Notes: generated from the sequence alone by a model not told the origin. Shown: positions 24,493 to 33,902, counted from the stretch's first letter. The stretch is DNA of 35,708 nt from an uncultured Pseudomonadota bacterium (GCA_900313105.1 OMPY01000002.1:1-35708); one strand, 5' to 3'. Numbers and translations are program-made.

Positions 24493-26574
24493 TTACTTTG
24501 TCAGCTTTTTTATAACCTCATCTGCGACATTTTGCGGAACTTCGTCATAGTGCGACAATTCCATATACGGATTTGCACGCCCTTGGGACAAAGAACGCAG
24601 TGTCTTGACATAGCCGAACAAATTCGCCAGTGGAACGTATGCCGAAATCACCTGATTTCCAAACTGGGTTTCGATACCATTGATTTGTCCACGACGGCTG
24701 TTCAAGTCACCAATGATGTCACCGACATATTCTTCCGGCGTATTGACCGAAAGTTTCATAATCGGTTCCAACAATTTCGGCGACGCCTTTTTCATTGCTT
24801 CGCGGAAGCAGGCGCGCGCCGCAATTTCAAAGCAAAGCACATTAGAATCGACCTCATGATATTTACCGTCAACTAATGTTGCCTTGAAATCCACAGTAGG
24901 ATAGCCAATCAGAACACCGGTCTGTTGCGCTATCTTTAATCCTTTTTCAACCCCAGGGATGTATTCTTTCGGAATTGCACCACCAACAATCTTGTTTTCA
25001 AATTCATATCCCTTGCCCGGTTCCAACGGTTCAAATTCAATTTTAACCTGGGCATACTGACCCGAACCACCGGATTGTTTTTTATGAGTGTATTCTTCGG
25101 TCACCGGTTTGCGGAATGTTTCACGATACGCAATACGTGGTTCACCAACATTTACATCAACCTTAAATTCACGCAACAAACGGTCAACCAAAATTTCAAG
25201 GTGCAATTCACCGACACCCGCCAAAATCGTTTGCCCAGATTCTTCGTCAACGGAAACGCGGAACGAAGGATCTTCCTTGGCCAACGCCTGAAGTCCCAAT
25301 GACATTTTTTCAATGTCCGCCTTGGTCTTTGGTTCAACCGCAATAGAAATAACCGGTTCCGGAACATGGATGTTTTCCAAAATAATCGGATTATTTTCAT
25401 CACACAGCGTATCACCGGTAATTGTTTCCTTCATACCGACCAAGGTGATAATGTCACCAGCACTCGCCTCTTTGATTTCTTCGCGTTGGTTGGAATGCAT
25501 AAGCAACATACGCCCCACACGTTCGCGTTTATCACGATTCGAATTATATATATAAGAACCCGATGTCAATTTACCCGAATAAATACGGATGAACATCAAA
25601 TTTCCAACAAACGGATCATTTGCAACCTTGAACGCCAACGCACTAAACGGTTCTTTTGGATCCGGATGGCGTTCCGTAACGGTTTCTTTATCCATCTTGG
25701 TTCCCTTAATCGCCGGAACATCGAGTGGTGACGGCAAGTAATCAACAATCGCATCCAACAAGGGTTGAACACCTTTATTCTTAAACGCCGTTCCACAAAG
25801 CACCGGAACAAAGTTTTGTGCAATAACGCCCTTACGCAACAATTTTTTCAAAGTATCGTGATCCGGAATTTTACCGTCCATATATTCTTCCATAACGGTA
25901 TCATCCAATGTCACAACTTCTTCAATCAATTTGTTGTGCAATTCTTCGGCCTTGGCCTTTAATTCTTCGGGAATTTCAATTGTGACCGGATGGGAACCTG
26001 TTTCATCTTCCCAAATCAAGCCCTTCATTTCAAGAACATCGACAACACCCTTGAAATCCGCCTCTGCCCCAATCGGGAAATTCAGAACCAATGGATTCGC
26101 ACCCAAACGTTCACGAATCATATCAACACAGCGGAAGAAATTTCCACCAACACGATCCATCTTATTGATAAAGCAAATACGCGGAACATTATAGCGGTCG
26201 GCCTGACGCCAAACGGTTTCTGTCTGTGGTTGCACACCGGACACCGATTCGAAAACCGCAACCGCGCCGTCCAAAACACGCAATGAACGTTCCACTTCCA
26301 TTGTAAAGTCCACGTGCCCCGGGGTATCAATCAAATTGATACGATGGTCGCGCCAGAAACATGTCGTTGCCGCCGAAGTAATTGTAATACCACGTTCTTG
26401 TTCTTGTTCCATCCAATCCATTGTCGCGGCACCGTCATGCACTTCGCCAATTTTATATGTTTTTCCGGTATAGAACAAAATACGTTCAGATGTAGTGGTT
26501 TTACCGGCATCAATGTGCGCCATAATGCCGATATTTCTGTACATATGTAATGGTGCGGTTTTACCAACAGACAT
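24493..26574 (-). CDS. fusA: Elongation factor G
   Basis: 693 residues, normal length. EF-G is the GTPase that drives translocation and, with RRF, recycles ribosomes. Visible: [20 protein letters not shown] (G1), [14 protein letters not shown] (switch I), DTPGHVDFT (G3), NKMDRVG (G4) and the domain IV/V region [20 protein letters not shown] lies before ATG. It is in the conserved str order rpsL-rpsG-fusA-tuf. Confidence 0.99.
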   Translation of the reverse strand: MSVGKTAPLHMYRNIGIMAHIDAGKTTTSERILFYTGKTYKIGEVHDGAATMDWMEQEQERGITITSAATTCFWRDHRINLIDTPGHVDFTMEVERSLRVLDGAVAVFESVSGVQPQTETVWRQADRYNVPRICFINKMDRVGGNFFRCVDMIRERLGANPLVLNFPIGAEADFKGVVDVLEMKGLIWEDETGSHPVTIEIPEELKAKAEELHNKLIEEVVTLDDTVMEEYMDGKIPDHDTLKKLLRKGVIAQNFVPVLCGTAFKNKGVQPLLDAIVDYLPSPLDVPAIKGTKMDKETVTERHPDPKEPFSALAFKVANDPFVGNLMFIRIYSGKLTSGSYIYNSNRDKRERVGRMLLMHSNQREEIKEASAGDIITLVGMKETITGDTLCDENNPIILENIHVPEPVISIAVEPKTKADIEKMSLGLQALAKEDPSFRVSVDEESGQTILAGVGELHLEILVDRLLREFKVDVNVGEPRIAYRETFRKPVTEEYTHKKQSGGSGQYAQVKIEFEPLEPGKGYEFENKIVGGAIPKEYIPGVEKGLKIAQQTGVLIGYPTVDFKATLVDGKYHEVDSNVLCFEIAARACFREAMKKASPKLLEPIMKLSVNTPEEYVGDIIGDLNSRRGQINGIETQFGNQVISAYVPLANLFGYVKTLRSLSQGRANPYMELSHYDEVPQNVADEVIKKLTK

Positions 26575-26595
26575 TTTCTTTCCTTTTCTTTTATA

Positions 26596-27072
<477 letters not shown>

Positions 27073-27137
27073 TTATTCCTTTTTTATTTCTTCACCCAGA
27101 GAACCCCGGATTACTCATACGGATTTCCCGCATGTTA

Positions 27138-27509
27138 TTATTTTGCTTTCTTTGCACCATACAAAGAACGACCTTGTTTTCTGCTCTCCACGCCCTTGGT
27201 ATCCAACACACCACGAATGATGTGATATTTCACACCGGGCAAGTCCTTTACACGGCCGCCACGAATCATGACGACACTGTGTTCCTGTAAATTATGACCT
27301 TCGCCAGGGATATACGCGGTAACTTCGCGTCCATTGGCAAGTTTAACACGTGCAACCTTACGTTGCGCAGAGTTAGGTTTTTTCGGTGTGGTTGTATAAA
27401 CACGTGTGCACACACCGCGTTTTTGTGGATTTTCCAACATATCAGGCGCCGTAGATTTCACAACGACCTTTTTACGTGGTTTCCGAATCAATTGATTTAC
27501 AGTTGGCAT
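27138..27509 (-). CDS. rpsL: 30S ribosomal protein S12
   Basis: 123 residues. S12 lies at the decoding centre and controls accuracy. The loop [16 protein letters not shown] and the second loop with [13 protein letters not shown] have the lysines found in streptomycin-sensitive S12, and the aspartate that RimO modifies in other bacteria. A Gln replaces the usual Leu after NSA. It is the first gene of the ribosomal cluster, about 150 bases downstream of a strong promoter. Confidence 0.98.
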   Translation of the reverse strand: MPTVNQLIRKPRKKVVVKSTAPDMLENPQKRGVCTRVYTTTPKKPNSAQRKVARVKLANGREVTAYIPGEGHNLQEHSVVMIRGGRVKDLPGVKYHIIRGVLDTKGVESRKQGRSLYGAKKAK

Positions 27510-27655
27510 TCAAAATCTCTTTGTTATTTTTTTTAACCTTTTTTCCACACAAAAACCCGCATCAGACTTATTTTGAACGGCGCGACCGCAATTATAAATC
27601 TGCCAAAATACGGCGTTTTTCTGTAATTTTCACTTTCCTTTATTACACAGAAAGC
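27510..27655 (-). promoter_or_regulatory. Leader of the str-S10-spc transcript
   Basis: About 145 untranslated bases between the promoter and rpsL. The first part can pair CTGTGTAAT with ATTACAG around an A-rich loop. No ribosome-protein binding structure can be identified by eye. No coding frame of note. Confidence 0.45.
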
Positions 27656-27661
27656 GTCAAT

Positions 27662-27690
27662 ACTATAACCCCGAACCCACCGGTTGTCAA
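27662..27690 (-). promoter_or_regulatory. Main promoter of the ribosomal cluster
   Basis: Minus strand: consensus TTGACA (27690-27685), a 17-bp spacer and TATAGT (27667-27662). It is the only near-consensus promoter upstream of rpsL, so it probably drives the 17-kb run to rpsK together with weaker internal starts. Confidence 0.88.
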
Positions 27691-27746
27691 GGAATTTTAG
27701 CAAAAAAAAGTTGAAAGTGTGGGTGGTTAGTAGCACATGGAACAAT

Positions 27747-27834
27747 CACGTCATACCGCCGCAAGGCGGTATCTTGTCGTTGTATTCCAATTTTCTGCGA
27801 CTCTAAAAAGATCCCGGCTTTCGCCGGGATGACG
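27747..27834. repeat. REP-like element with CGTCAT/ATGACG ends
   Basis: Begins CGTCATACCGCC, contains a CCGCC/GGCGG hairpin, and ends with a CCCGGC/GCCGGG hairpin then GGGATGACG, giving inverted ends. Similar elements (TCATACC...GGGATGACG) are dispersed in many proteobacterial genomes. It lies in the 27691-27942 gap, which has no gene. Confidence 0.55.
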
Positions 27835-27839
27835 ATTTT

Positions 27840-27890
27840 ACTAACCTTTTACACCTTGTCTCGCTGTAGCAAAGCGAAAGCGGATAACCA
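27840..27890. repeat. Intergenic repeat related to 106-179
   Basis: ACTAACCTTTTACACC ... GGATAACCA, with a core TCGCTGTAGCAAAGCGAAAG. The same core (TCGCTGTAGCGATAGCGAAAG, slightly longer) appears at 31200-31220 inside another repeat. Confidence 0.4.
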
Positions 27891-27894
27891 TTAA

Positions 27895-27930
27895 CAAAAA
27901 AAACACCGTCCAAACGGACGGCGTTTTTGT
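27895..27930 (-). terminator. Terminator of the first beta-barrel gene
   Basis: Minus strand GCCGTCC-GTTT-GGACGGT followed by a long T run. Seven to eight base pairs; A/T flanks on both sides allow use in either direction. Confidence 0.82.
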
Positions 27931-27942
27931 TTATTCGAACGA

Positions 27943-28863
27943 TTAGAAATCGATACCAAATTTGACACCGAAACCATAACCATTGACATCGTCGACATCC
28001 AATTCACCATCTGCTTCACGTGCCATGGTCTTGTTCAAATACACACCGACATACTTTGTTGTGTCAATGTTCATATTCAAACCCAAGGTCAAATTCCAAT
28101 AACCTTTGTTTTCAACTTCGTTATAATGATCCATGATTTTATAGTAATCGGCACCTGCATATGCACTCCATGTATCACTCATTGTCCAATGACCGGCAAC
28201 ACCAAGGTTCAATAAATGATTCGCCCCAAAAGGTTCTTCATCCCCCCAATTGAATGCTTCGGTATTCAAATACATAAAGTTCGCATGCGCAGACAATGTC
28301 CAATCATTATTCACATAACCACCACGAACGCCCGCAGTCCATGTATAAAAAGTATCGTCTTTGTCCAAGAACGGCCTATGATCACCCCAAACGGCGCCCA
28401 GAGACGCAACTTCACCATCAGATATAGCACGCATATTGAGTGGTACAGCCCCCATTTCAAATCCGCCCATCACATCCAATTTCCACGCATGGTCATTGAT
28501 AACGCGCCATGTGATATCGGCACCCAACTCATTCCAAGAATTTCCATTACCAGCATACGGTGTTCCAGCAGTTTGCCCAGGAACCGCGTCTTCGCTTTGA
28601 TATCCCTTTATACCTTTGAACCAATATGCTTCACTCATTGATGTATTTACGGAAACCGCCAAACGATCGGTAATACCATAACCAAACGTTTCACCCAATG
28701 TCCATTCATCAACATTTTGTGTGTGTGATGACAACGATGTTTCACTGTAAAAGTGCCCTTTCATCGGCATATACAGTGGGTTGCCATCAATAACATTAAT
28801 ACTCGCGTGTGCCGCGGACGCCGCGACAACCGCCAATAAAGAAGTCAAAGCAATTTTTTTCAT
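27943..28863 (-). CDS. Outer-membrane beta-barrel protein, paralogue 1
   Basis: 306 residues. A Sec signal peptide (MKKIALTSLLAVVAASAAHA) is followed by a protein of alternating aromatic and polar residues, rich in Trp, Tyr, Asp and Gly, ending GFGVKFGIDF. The terminal Phe is the usual mark of proteins folded by the Bam complex. I place it in the outer membrane as a barrel of perhaps 10-14 strands; the exact family is not clear, and porin or adhesion roles are both possible. It is clearly a duplicate of the next gene (shared DGNPLYMP, GHFYSET, VWGDHRPFLD, YTWTAG). It has its own promoter and terminator and a leader like that of its paralogue. Confidence 0.85.
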   Translation of the reverse strand: MKKIALTSLLAVVAASAAHASINVIDGNPLYMPMKGHFYSETSLSSHTQNVDEWTLGETFGYGITDRLAVSVNTSMSEAYWFKGIKGYQSEDAVPGQTAGTPYAGNGNSWNELGADITWRVINDHAWKLDVMGGFEMGAVPLNMRAISDGEVASLGAVWGDHRPFLDKDDTFYTWTAGVRGGYVNNDWTLSAHANFMYLNTEAFNWGDEEPFGANHLLNLGVAGHWTMSDTWSAYAGADYYKIMDHYNEVENKGYWNLTLGLNMNIDTTKYVGVYLNKTMAREADGELDVDDVNGYGFGVKFGIDF

Positions 28864-28926
28864 GTTTTTTCCTTTTGTTATTTGTTATTTGGAAACTAGA
28901 AATTCATTCCCATCCTAGTTGTATGT

Positions 28927-28956
28927 ATTTTATCCTAAAAACCATTATACTTTCAA
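28927..28956 (-). promoter_or_regulatory. Promoter of beta-barrel paralogue 1
   Basis: Minus strand TTGAAA (28956-28951), an 18-bp spacer and TAAAAT (28932-28927). The RNA would start near the AACTAG...CTAGTT hairpin at about 28889-28920. Confidence 0.6.
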
Positions 28957-28977
28957 GTAAAAAATGATTTTATTCAT

Positions 28978-29018
28978 AAAAAGCGAATATGCCCCATACA
29001 AAATCATACGGGGCACAT
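28978..29018 (-). terminator. Terminator of beta-barrel paralogue 2
   Basis: Minus strand ATGTGCCCC/GGGGCATAT (9 pairs, one G-U) followed after four bases by TTTTT. It lies 15 bases past the paralogue 2 stop. Confidence 0.65.
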
Positions 29019-29032
29019 CACCTATCAAACCC

Positions 29033-29806
29033 TTAGAAATCGACACCGAATTTAACACCATACCCAACACCATCGGCCCATTCCCAATCACCGGTCGTCT
29101 CATGTTCCAAACCACCGGAAATATATGCACCAACGTACTTTGTTGAATCAATGTTGTAATTTATACCGAACTTACCTTCCCATGTTCCGGCATTTTTAAC
29201 ACCATTATCCGTCACCCCAGTGTACACAACATCTGCAACCAAATTCCAATCACGGTCAATTAAGTATTGGCCGGCAACCCCAGCATGCAACACATGCCTT
29301 CCTTCATCATCCCAATTAAATGATTCTTCACCAATATAATTGAAATCAAAATATCCAGCAACCGTCCAACGCGCCGTCATATAACCCGCACGAAGACCCG
29401 CCGTCCATGTATATTTGGTATCATCTTCATCCAAGAACGGTCTGTGATCACCCCAAACCGGTGCAACACCATATCCACCGTATATATCGGCGACCCATCC
29501 ATTTTTCTTTAACAAACGCATTGTCAAACCAAACGATGTATCATTCCACGCATAACCATCAAACGAATCAATTTCCGATACACTTGTTTTTACCTTCAAC
29601 GCCAATTGATTGGTAACACCATATCCAAATTCTTCACCCAATGCCCAATCTTCACCATGTTCCGAATGAGACCCCAACGCGGTTTCACTGTAAAAATGTC
29701 CCGCACGTGGCATATACAGCGGATTTCCATCCATAACATTAACACTTGCATGCGCGGCGGACGCCATCGCAATAGTCAATAAAGAAGTCAAAGCAATTTT
29801 TTTCAT
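29033..29806 (-). CDS. Outer-membrane beta-barrel protein, paralogue 2
   Basis: 257 residues. The signal peptide (MKKIALTSLLTIAMASAAHA) is almost that of paralogue 1. The mature part has the same opening (VNVMDGNPLYMP), the same central VWGDHRPFLD and YTWTAG, and the same end (GYGVKFGVDF, terminal Phe). It is about 50 residues shorter, mainly through shorter segments before the VWGDHRPF motif. Probably exported and inserted by Bam. Both genes keep a nearly identical 5' leader, so the duplication included the regulatory region. The function is not known. Confidence 0.85.
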   Translation of the reverse strand: MKKIALTSLLTIAMASAAHASVNVMDGNPLYMPRAGHFYSETALGSHSEHGEDWALGEEFGYGVTNQLALKVKTSVSEIDSFDGYAWNDTSFGLTMRLLKKNGWVADIYGGYGVAPVWGDHRPFLDEDDTKYTWTAGLRAGYMTARWTVAGYFDFNYIGEESFNWDDEGRHVLHAGVAGQYLIDRDWNLVADVVYTGVTDNGVKNAGTWEGKFGINYNIDSTKYVGAYISGGLEHETTGDWEWADGVGYGVKFGVDF

Positions 29807-29814
29807 TTTTTTTC

Positions 29815-29862
29815 CTTTCCTTTATTTGTTAATTGGAAACTAGAAATTTCCCTTATCTAGCT
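29815..29862 (-). promoter_or_regulatory. Conserved 5' leader of beta-barrel paralogue 2
   Basis: AATTTCTAGTTTCCAA followed by TAACAAATAA precedes this gene and also paralogue 1 (about 28870-28905). In both, an upstream CTAG can pair with the CTAG of the motif, forming a hairpin at the RNA 5' end. Such hairpins stabilise ompA-type mRNAs in other bacteria; that role here is inference. Confidence 0.5.
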
Positions 29863-29908
29863 AAGCATATTTTCCCACGGATAAGATTTTTTTCAAGAAA
29901 AAAGATTT

Positions 29909-29937
29909 TTGATAAATGCACAAAAATATGATACAAT
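29909..29937 (+). promoter_or_regulatory. Plus-strand promoter with no gene behind it
   Basis: TTGATA (29909-29914), a 17-bp spacer and TACAAT (29932-29937). Downstream to 30047 there is no coding frame; the region has a GCGC-AAAC-GCGC hairpin and T-rich stretches, then mltG in the opposite direction. It may make a small RNA or be a remnant. Confidence 0.5.
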
Positions 29938-30047
29938 GCCCGCCGATTTAGATTTATATTTTTAATTCCACGCGCAAACGCGCACAAATTCAAAACTTTT
30001 TTTCACATACATGAATTTTTTTTAATGTGGCGATTCGCAAACACGAT

Positions 30048-31067
30048 TTAATCGTTGTCAAAATTCAATTCGGGATTCTTTGATTTTTTTATCTCGCGCC
30101 AGTCAGCATGATTTTTCAAATGCGTTTCATAATCGGTTGAAAATTTATGTCCACCACGACCGTCCGCCACGAAATACAGGTACTTGGTATCCGCCGGTTC
30201 CAACACCGCGCGAATCGCATGCGAACCAACATTTGCAATTGGTGACGGCGGCAAACCATTATTGCGATATGTGTTATACGGACTGTCCACCTTTAAATGC
30301 CCACGCAAAAGTGGCGCACCCCGCATATCACCATATCCATCGGTTATCGCATAAATCACCGTCGGGTCGGCTTGCAACCGCATACCGCGCCGCAGACGAT
30401 TCAAATAAACACTCGCCACAATTTTCATCTCACCCACTTTCGGTGTTTCGCGTTGCACAATCGACGCAAGTGTTATCACATCATTCCACCCCGTAAGTGG
30501 CGCCGGCGGATTCCGCCGCGTCCGCAACCATTTATTTTTTACTTCGTCCATTTTTTTGCGCGCCAAATCCAACACCGCCAAACGCGATGTTCCACGTGCA
30601 ACATAATATGTATCCGGAAAAACATCACCGTCCGCAACATCGCACACCGCGCGCCAATCACGACAATCAACATCACCCGAAAGATTCGGTGACGCACGCA
30701 ACAAATCCTTGATTTGCAAAATGGTAAGACCTTCGGGAATAACAATTTTCACGGTTGCGATTTTTCCGCGCGAAAACATTCCGGCAATTTTCCACGCGGA
30801 TGCCCCGGCGGGAATTTCATATTCGCCCTTTTGCACGCGGCCACCACGCATACGAATCGCAAATTTGAACGCCATATCAGAAAACACAATTTTATCTTTA
30901 TCCAACCGTCGCGCAACCGACGAAACCGTGTCCCCCGAATTGATATTAAAATTAACCGATTCGCGAATCGGCGACCGAATACAAATGCCATAGAAAATCA
31001 CGGCAAACAACAGCCCCGCGATTCCAAAAATATAACGTGTAAAGATTTTCTTTTTACGCCTGCGCAT
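30048..31067 (-). CDS. mltG: Endolytic murein transglycosylase MltG
   Basis: 339 residues, usual length. MltG is an inner-membrane lytic transglycosylase that cuts nascent glycan strands and is thought to end their elongation. The Arg/Lys-rich start is followed by one membrane helix (about 11-30), a LysM-like region (INSGDTVSSVARRL, about 41-55), and the YceG domain. The catalytic glutamate is E207 in TLASIVQRE, and LQADPTVIYA, SPYNTY and GLPPSPIAN are the other family motifs. No good ribosome site precedes ATG at 31067. No fabF or tmk neighbours, unlike many genomes. Confidence 0.96.
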   Translation of the reverse strand: MRRRKKKIFTRYIFGIAGLLFAVIFYGICIRSPIRESVNFNINSGDTVSSVARRLDKDKIVFSDMAFKFAIRMRGGRVQKGEYEIPAGASAWKIAGMFSRGKIATVKIVIPEGLTILQIKDLLRASPNLSGDVDCRDWRAVCDVADGDVFPDTYYVARGTSRLAVLDLARKKMDEVKNKWLRTRRNPPAPLTGWNDVITLASIVQRETPKVGEMKIVASVYLNRLRRGMRLQADPTVIYAITDGYGDMRGAPLLRGHLKVDSPYNTYRNNGLPPSPIANVGSHAIRAVLEPADTKYLYFVADGRGGHKFSTDYETHLKNHADWREIKKSKNPELNFDND

Positions 31068-31169
31068 AACGGTGGGAATTATTGCAGATAAAATTCATTT
31101 TGCAAATAGATAGTGTTAGTGGCCAGTGTAAGTGGTAAGTGACGCCGGCACGCCCAACACTAACACTAA

Positions 31170-31243
31170 TAAATTAAAAATCGCGCCGAGGGGCCTGCCT
31201 CGCTGTAGCGATAGCGAAAGCGGGACGACGCGATTTTAATTTA
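31170..31243. repeat. Inverted-repeat element A, bidirectional terminator-like
   Basis: TAAATTAAAAATCGCG (31170-31185) pairs with CGCGATTTTAATTTA (31229-31243). Compared with element B at 31407-31449 it has an extra 31 bases (31194-31224, CCTGCCTCGCTGTAGC...) after CCGAGGGG; the rest matches. The extra block resembles the core of the repeat at 27840-27890. Confidence 0.65.
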
Positions 31244-31406
31244 CCTGTCACGGCGAAGTGTCAACGAAGACGGATGGTCGCAGTCAACAGAATTCCCTCG
31301 GCAATAAATTGCCTGCGGGGCATTCCTAACGATTTCGGTGCGCTAAACGCTTCCGAAATCTACTCATTGTCGAACCACGGTTCTCATCCTGTAACCACGA
31401 CTACGA
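31244..31406. other. Structured spacer between elements A and B
   Basis: 163 non-coding bases with several hairpins: GATTTCGG/CCGAAATC (31331-31360), GGCAAT/ATTGCC (about 31300-31312), and others. No convincing start codon with ribosome site in either direction. It may be a dispersed repeat or, on the minus strand, a small RNA ended by element A. Confidence 0.4.
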
Positions 31407-31449
31407 TAAATTAAAAATCGCGCCGAGGGGACGACGCGATTTTAATTTA
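31407..31449 (-). terminator. Inverted-repeat element B, terminator of tRNA-Pro
   Basis: TAAATTAAAAATCGCG (31407-31422) pairs with CGCGATTTTAATTTA (31435-31449). On the minus strand the stem ends in CGCGATTTTTAATTT directly after the tRNA CCA end, so it should terminate the tRNA transcript. Confidence 0.7.
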
Positions 31450-31526
<77 letters not shown>

Positions 31527-31549
31527 AACACACACAACAACAAACAAAC

Positions 31550-31568
31550 GTTCTTATCTTTTAAGAAC
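31550..31568. other. Small palindrome at the tRNA-Pro transcript start
   Basis: GTTCTTA (31550-31556) and TAAGAAC (31562-31568) flank five bases. The predicted RNA start is near 31568, so this would be a hairpin in the tRNA 5' leader removed by RNase P. Confidence 0.45.
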
Positions 31569-31574
31569 AGGTCG

Positions 31575-31603
31575 ATTGTAGAACAGTAAATTTTCATTTG
31601 CAA
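31575..31603 (-). promoter_or_regulatory. Promoter of tRNA-Pro
   Basis: Minus strand TTGCAA (31603-31598), a 17-bp spacer and TACAAT (31580-31575), about 50 bases upstream of the tRNA. Confidence 0.78.
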
Positions 31604-31698
31604 CTTTTTTTTAACTTTTTTATTTTTATCCTACATTTATACTTGTATTTTCGTTGAAAAATGGCAATATTCACACATAAAAAACAAAAGAGGCACCT

Positions 31699-33360
31699 AT
31701 GTTCGCGACGCGTTTTTTAACCAAGGAAAAATTCGAAAGTTATGATGATTATCTGCAAAACGGAACACCAATTGTCCCGGAAAACTTTAATTTTGCATAC
31801 GATGTGATTGATGTTATCGCGCGCGAAACCCCGGACAAGGTGGCAATTATTTGGGTTGACGATTCGGGCGACAAAAAAATATTCACATTTGCGGATTTGT
31901 CACGTATGTCAAAATCTGTGGCAAATTATCTGACATCACGTGGGCTGACCCGGGGCGACACGGTGTTGCTTTTTCTGCGTCGCCGGTGGGAATACTGGAT
32001 TTTAATGATGGCAATGCACCGCGCCGGAATCATCCCTATTCCGTCAACGAATCAGTTAAAGGCCGAAGATATCAAATACCGAATCGATACGGCGGAAAGC
32101 AAGGCTATAATTGCCTTTGACGACGGACACATTATCCCGGAAATAAAATCTGCGATTGGCGATTCGGATGTAATGCTTATATCAAACGATGAAGTCGCCG
32201 ATTCGATAAACACTATGCCGGCGGAATTTGAACGCGTACCAAATGAAAACACCGACACAATGGTCATTTATTTTACCAGTGGCACAACCGACCTGCCGAA
32301 AATGGTGGCGCACAATTATGCATATCCGTTGGGACATATCAACACCGCGGTATTTTGGCAAAGACTTACCGACGGGGATATTCATTTCACGCTTTCCGAA
32401 TCGGGTTGGGCAAAATGTTCATGGGGAAAAATGTACGGCCAATGGCTTGCGGGTGCAACGGTCTTTATTTTCGACGTTAGTGGTATTTTCAACGCGCATG
32501 ACCTGTGGTCCGCGATGGCGGAAAACGGCGTGACATCTTTTTGTGCGCCACCAACGGTATATAAAATGCTAATCCACGCGGACGCATCAAAATACGACCT
32601 TTCGAAATTGGTAAAGGCCGACGTCGCGGGCGAAGCATTAAATCCAGAGGTTTATGAACGTTTCCTTGACATGACCGGAATTAAATTACACGAAGGTTTC
32701 GGTCAAACGGAAACAACCGTGCAACTTTTCACAAACCAATGGATAAAACCCAAACCGGGCAGCATGGGCATGCCCGCCGCCGGTTGGAATATAAAATTAT
32801 TGGACGAAGACGGTCGCCCCATCACCGAAGATGGCAAGGTTGGCGAAATATGCATATCACTTGCGAATGGTCGCCCGGTTGGCATGTTCCAAAAATATCA
32901 TAAAAACGAAAAACTAACAAACGCCGCTTTTCGTGATGGATATTACCACACGGGCGATGTCGCATATCGCGATTCAGACGGGTACTATTGGTTTGTTGGC
33001 CGCAATGATGATTTGATTAAATCATCCGGATACCGCATTAGCCCGTTTGAGGTTGAAAGTGTCCTGCTGGAACACCCCGCTGTCCGCGAAGTTGCCGTCA
33101 CCGGCATTCCCGACCCATCACGCGGCATGGCGGTCAAGGCAACAATTGTTTTGAACAAGTATTTCCAAGGCACGGACGTCCTTGTGCGTCAATTGCAAGA
33201 CCATGTCCGCAACCGCACCGCGGCGTATAAATACCCGCGCGTTATTGAATTTGTGGACAGTTTACCTATGACCATATCCGGCAAAATTCGCCGCGCCCTG
33301 ATTCGCACCCTGGACAGTGCAAAGAAAACCATCGGCCTAGGCAAGGAAGACGAGAAATAA
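31699..33360 (+). CDS. AMP-forming acyl-CoA synthetase (medium-chain/acetyl type)
   Basis: 553 residues. It belongs to the adenylate-forming family: a carboxylic acid is activated with ATP to acyl-AMP and then transferred to CoA. Visible motifs: the phosphate loop YFTSGTTDLPK (191-201), FGQTETT (about 334-340), the domain hinge GRNDDLIKSSGYRISPFEVE (434-453), and the catalytic lysine K529 in SGKIRR. The length, and the HINTAVFWQ and ESGWAKCSWGK segments resemble the medium-chain ACSM/acetyl-CoA group. The exact acid cannot be told. GAGG precedes ATG. It is alone, convergent with the next gene, so it probably salvages short or medium acids rather than serving a pathway encoded here. Confidence 0.93.
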   Translation: MFATRFLTKEKFESYDDYLQNGTPIVPENFNFAYDVIDVIARETPDKVAIIWVDDSGDKKIFTFADLSRMSKSVANYLTSRGLTRGDTVLLFLRRRWEYWILMMAMHRAGIIPIPSTNQLKAEDIKYRIDTAESKAIIAFDDGHIIPEIKSAIGDSDVMLISNDEVADSINTMPAEFERVPNENTDTMVIYFTSGTTDLPKMVAHNYAYPLGHINTAVFWQRLTDGDIHFTLSESGWAKCSWGKMYGQWLAGATVFIFDVSGIFNAHDLWSAMAENGVTSFCAPPTVYKMLIHADASKYDLSKLVKADVAGEALNPEVYERFLDMTGIKLHEGFGQTETTVQLFTNQWIKPKPGSMGMPAAGWNIKLLDEDGRPITEDGKVGEICISLANGRPVGMFQKYHKNEKLTNAAFRDGYYHTGDVAYRDSDGYYWFVGRNDDLIKSSGYRISPFEVESVLLEHPAVREVAVTGIPDPSRGMAVKATIVLNKYFQGTDVLVRQLQDHVRNRTAAYKYPRVIEFVDSLPMTISGKIRRALIRTLDSAKKTIGLGKEDEK

Positions 33361-33377
33361 AGTTATAACAACTGATT

Positions 33378-33833
33378 TTATCTTGTTTTAATAAATTGTT
33401 GAGCACGTTCCGCATTTAACAGTTTTGTCTTTACATTGGTAAACAAAACCATATTAGGTCCAATATTATAATTTTTTTCTTCTAAGATCTTCAAAGCTGA
33501 TTCAAAAGATATAGTTTTATCAAATTGATTTATCAAATGTGCACTTTTCTTCATATCTTTTTCATGAGCATTGGAAAAACATCTCAAATCTTTCAAATAC
33601 CGTTCTACCAATAAAGAATCTTTCTCGTATCCGCGCACAAACGCGTCTACACCCTCATCTGACACAGCTGCCAGTGCAGAACTATCAACTTTATTCATCA
33701 AAAATTTATAAAAATCATACGCACGTTTCTTTTCATATATATTTTTGGCTCCTACTGAACCAAAAAATATCACAAAAGACATTATCGCCACGAGCATAGA
33801 CGCATTTTTGATGTTCGCATCAATTTTTTTCAT
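33378..33833 (-). CDS. Unknown membrane-anchored protein
   Basis: 151 residues from ATG at 33833, where AAAGGA lies seven bases upstream; an ATG two codons earlier is too close to it. A short Lys-rich start, then a hydrophobic helix (about 12-32, MLVAIMSFVIFFGSVGA), then a charged, mostly helical region (EKKRAYDFYKFLMNK ... FVRGYEKDSLLVERYLKDLRCF). It is probably held in the inner membrane with the rest outside, or secreted if the helix is cleaved. No family recognised. A/T-rich compared with the ribosomal genes. It has its own promoter with an overlapping dyad. Confidence 0.75.
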   Translation of the reverse strand: MKKIDANIKNASMLVAIMSFVIFFGSVGAKNIYEKKRAYDFYKFLMNKVDSSALAAVSDEGVDAFVRGYEKDSLLVERYLKDLRCFSNAHEKDMKKSAHLINQFDKTISFESALKILEEKNYNIGPNMVLFTNVKTKLLNAERAQQFIKTR

Positions 33834-33864
33834 TTTCATATCCTTTTTGTCTTATTCTGAACAC

Positions 33865-33893
33865 AATATAGACAAAAAGATTTTATTTGTCAA
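33865..33893 (-). promoter_or_regulatory. Near-consensus promoter with overlapping dyad
   Basis: Minus strand TTGACA (33893-33888), a 17-bp spacer and TATATT (33870-33865). GACAAA and TTTGTC, 9 bases apart (33871-33891), form an inverted repeat between the -35 and -10, where a repressor could bind. Confidence 0.75.
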
Positions 33894-33902
33894 TATTTTA
33901 TT

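Noticed and set aside
31170-31449. Insertion sequence or integrated element next to the tRNA
   Set aside because: No transposase or integrase frame and no duplicated tRNA end was seen. The inverted repeats alone support only a small non-coding element.
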